From assembly GCA_016208305.1 (NCBI GenBank), contig JACQYI010000071.1, positions 124,001-188,000 of the forward strand: a stretch of 64,000 bases of DNA, given 5' to 3'. A program made the position numbers and the translations under genes. The stretch comes from Oscillatoriophycideae cyanobacterium NC_groundwater_1537_Pr4_S-0.65um_50_18. GTDB lineage: Bacteria > Cyanobacteriota > Cyanobacteriia > Elainellales > Elainellaceae. This document shows positions 63,285 through 64,000 of this stretch, in pieces. Positions within the stretch are counted from its first letter, which is position 1, and each line of letters opens with the position of its first letter. The notes below the pieces were generated by a model. It had not been told where the DNA came from. It ran no database searches and saw only the letters and a list, made by a program, of their open reading frames with translations.

Positions 63285-64000
63285 CTAAACCCATCCGCCT
63301 ATCTCCACATCCGTCAAGGGTTTCTCCAACTTGGCATATTCTCGCTGTGCCGCCCTGAGCAGGTGCACCATCTGCATCGGCGTGTCTGCATCAGCCGCTA
63401 GAAATGCGGCATTCAAAGCAATGTTGCGAATATGGCCTCCGGCAACGTTGAGCTGTGCCAGCTTTTGGAAATCTAGATCTTGAGTGGGCAGGTTTTCAGG
63501 CAAGATGTGCCGCCAAATCTCTAAACGCTGTGCCCAGTCAGGGAAGGGAAACTGCACCACAAACCGCAGCCGTCGCAGAAATGCCGTATCGATCGCCTGC
63601 TTCAGATTGGTCGTTAAAATGGCTAACCCTCGGTAAGCCTCCATGCGTTGCAGCAAATAGCTGACTTCGATGTTGGCATAGCGATCGTGCGAATCTTTGA
63701 CCTCACTGCGTTTACCAAACAGGGCATCGGCCTCATCAAACAGCAAAATTGCGCCACCCATTTCGGCTGCATCAAACACACGCCGCAGGTTTTTTTCGGT
63801 ATCGCCAATGTATTTGCTCACGGTCTGGCTCAGGTCAATGCGGTACAGATCTAACCGCAGCTCCTGCGCTAAAACTTCTGCTGCCAACGTTTTTCCAGTA
63901 CCGCTGGCTCCGGAAAATAGAGCGGTAATGCCCAATCCGTTAGGGCTGTGTCCGCCAAACTCCCAGGTGTCGTAGACTTTGGCGCGATGCCGCACCTGCG
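63285..64000 (-). CDS. AAA+ ATPase of the injection system (partial, cut by window end)
   Basis: The C-terminal part (at least 236 residues) of an AAA+ ATPase typical of eCIS clusters (Afp15-like). Walker A GASGTGKT, Walker B ILLFDEADALFG, sensor 1 LTTNL, and arginine-rich AFLRRLRFVVQFPFPD are intact. The frame is still open at 64000, and family members are usually longer, so the N-terminus lies outside the window. In related systems the ATPase is needed for assembly or cargo handling. Confidence 0.88.
   Translation of the reverse strand, partial: QVRHRAKVYDTWEFGGHSPNGLGITALFSGASGTGKTLAAEVLAQELRLDLYRIDLSQTVSKYIGDTEKNLRRVFDAAEMGGAILLFDEADALFGKRSEVKDSHDRYANIEVSYLLQRMEAYRGLAILTTNLKQAIDTAFLRRLRFVVQFPFPDWAQRLEIWRHILPENLPTQDLDFQKLAQLNVAGGHIRNIALNAAFLAADADTPMQMVHLLRAAQREYAKLEKPLTDVEIGGWV

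Noticed and set aside
48364-64000. Prophage or type VI secretion system as the identity of the tail-like genes
   Set aside because: No capsid, portal, terminase, lysis or integrase genes, and no TssJLM membrane complex; the AAA+ ATPase, DUF4157 and DUF6519 genes point to an eCIS.

Overview
The window is chromosomal DNA of a cyanobacterium, most likely filamentous and Leptolyngbya-like. The evidence is the very frequent HIP1 octamer (GCGATCGC), an ndhC-ndhK-ndhJ operon for photosynthetic NDH-1, and several families typical of or restricted to cyanobacteria and plastids (Ycf51, DUF3288, the PDZ/radical-SAM DUF512 protein). No rRNA, tRNA, CRISPR array, insertion sequence or integrase was seen. 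HIP1 sites occur in every part, including the accessory regions, so none looks like a very recent import.

Region by region. 0-8.5 kb: household and envelope genes (MgtC-like, DUF3288, 1-Cys peroxiredoxin, DUF805, radical SAM DUF512), a large secreted DUF4347/lectin/RTX protein and an isochorismatase-fold hydrolase, with two unusual long palindromes. 8.7-11.9 kb: an Lhr-like helicase and an aldo/keto reductase. 12.0-15.7 kb: a replicon-like unit made of a two-winged-helix Rep-like protein, an intergenic region with six iteron-like repeats, and a divergent archaeo-eukaryotic-type (AEP) primase. It is either an integrated plasmid or a candidate iteron-based chromosomal origin. 15.8-23.0 kb: aldehyde and carbonyl metabolism (aldehyde dehydrogenase, a YqhC-like AraC regulator divergent from a zinc alcohol dehydrogenase and two aldo/keto reductases, one with a Tat signal, then a decayed third reductase). 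23.0-29.8 kb: a signalling group of CHAT protease, trypsin-FHA membrane protein, Ser/Thr kinase and WD40 propeller. 30.1-36.8 kb: a chelatase-like protein with a histidine-rich tail, a GGDEF-EAL sensor, a dihydropyrimidinase and a GNAT acetyltransferase. 36.9-48.2 kb: ndhCKJ, an aminotransferase, a GldA-like dehydrogenase, Ycf51, SufU, a glycosyltransferase, a SIMPL protein, a PPOX-type flavoprotein, an orphan Imm8-type immunity protein and a fasciclin lipoprotein.

48.4-64.0 kb holds the most striking system: the baseplate and loading half of an extracellular or thylakoid-type contractile injection system (eCIS/tCIS), one tightly packed minus-strand operon running off the right edge. In transcription order it encodes an AAA+ ATPase (partial), a small acidic protein, a DUF4157 putative effector with two HExxH motifs around a glycine-zipper segment, a tube/adaptor protein, a LysM protein, a gpD-type hub, a gpV-type spike, a PAAR-like tip, a gp25 wedge protein, two gpJ-type baseplate proteins, a gpI-type protein fused to a predicted beta-helix, and a DUF6519 protein. 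Sheath, tube and cap genes should lie beyond position 64000.

How the genes work together: ndhC, ndhK and ndhJ form part of one complex. The AraC-ADH-AKR set looks like an inducible carbonyl-detoxification module. The Rep, iterons and primase form a replication module. The injection-system genes build one particle. The CHAT-protease-kinase-WD40 group has the parts expected of a stress or cell-death signalling relay, but that link is inferred from proximity only.
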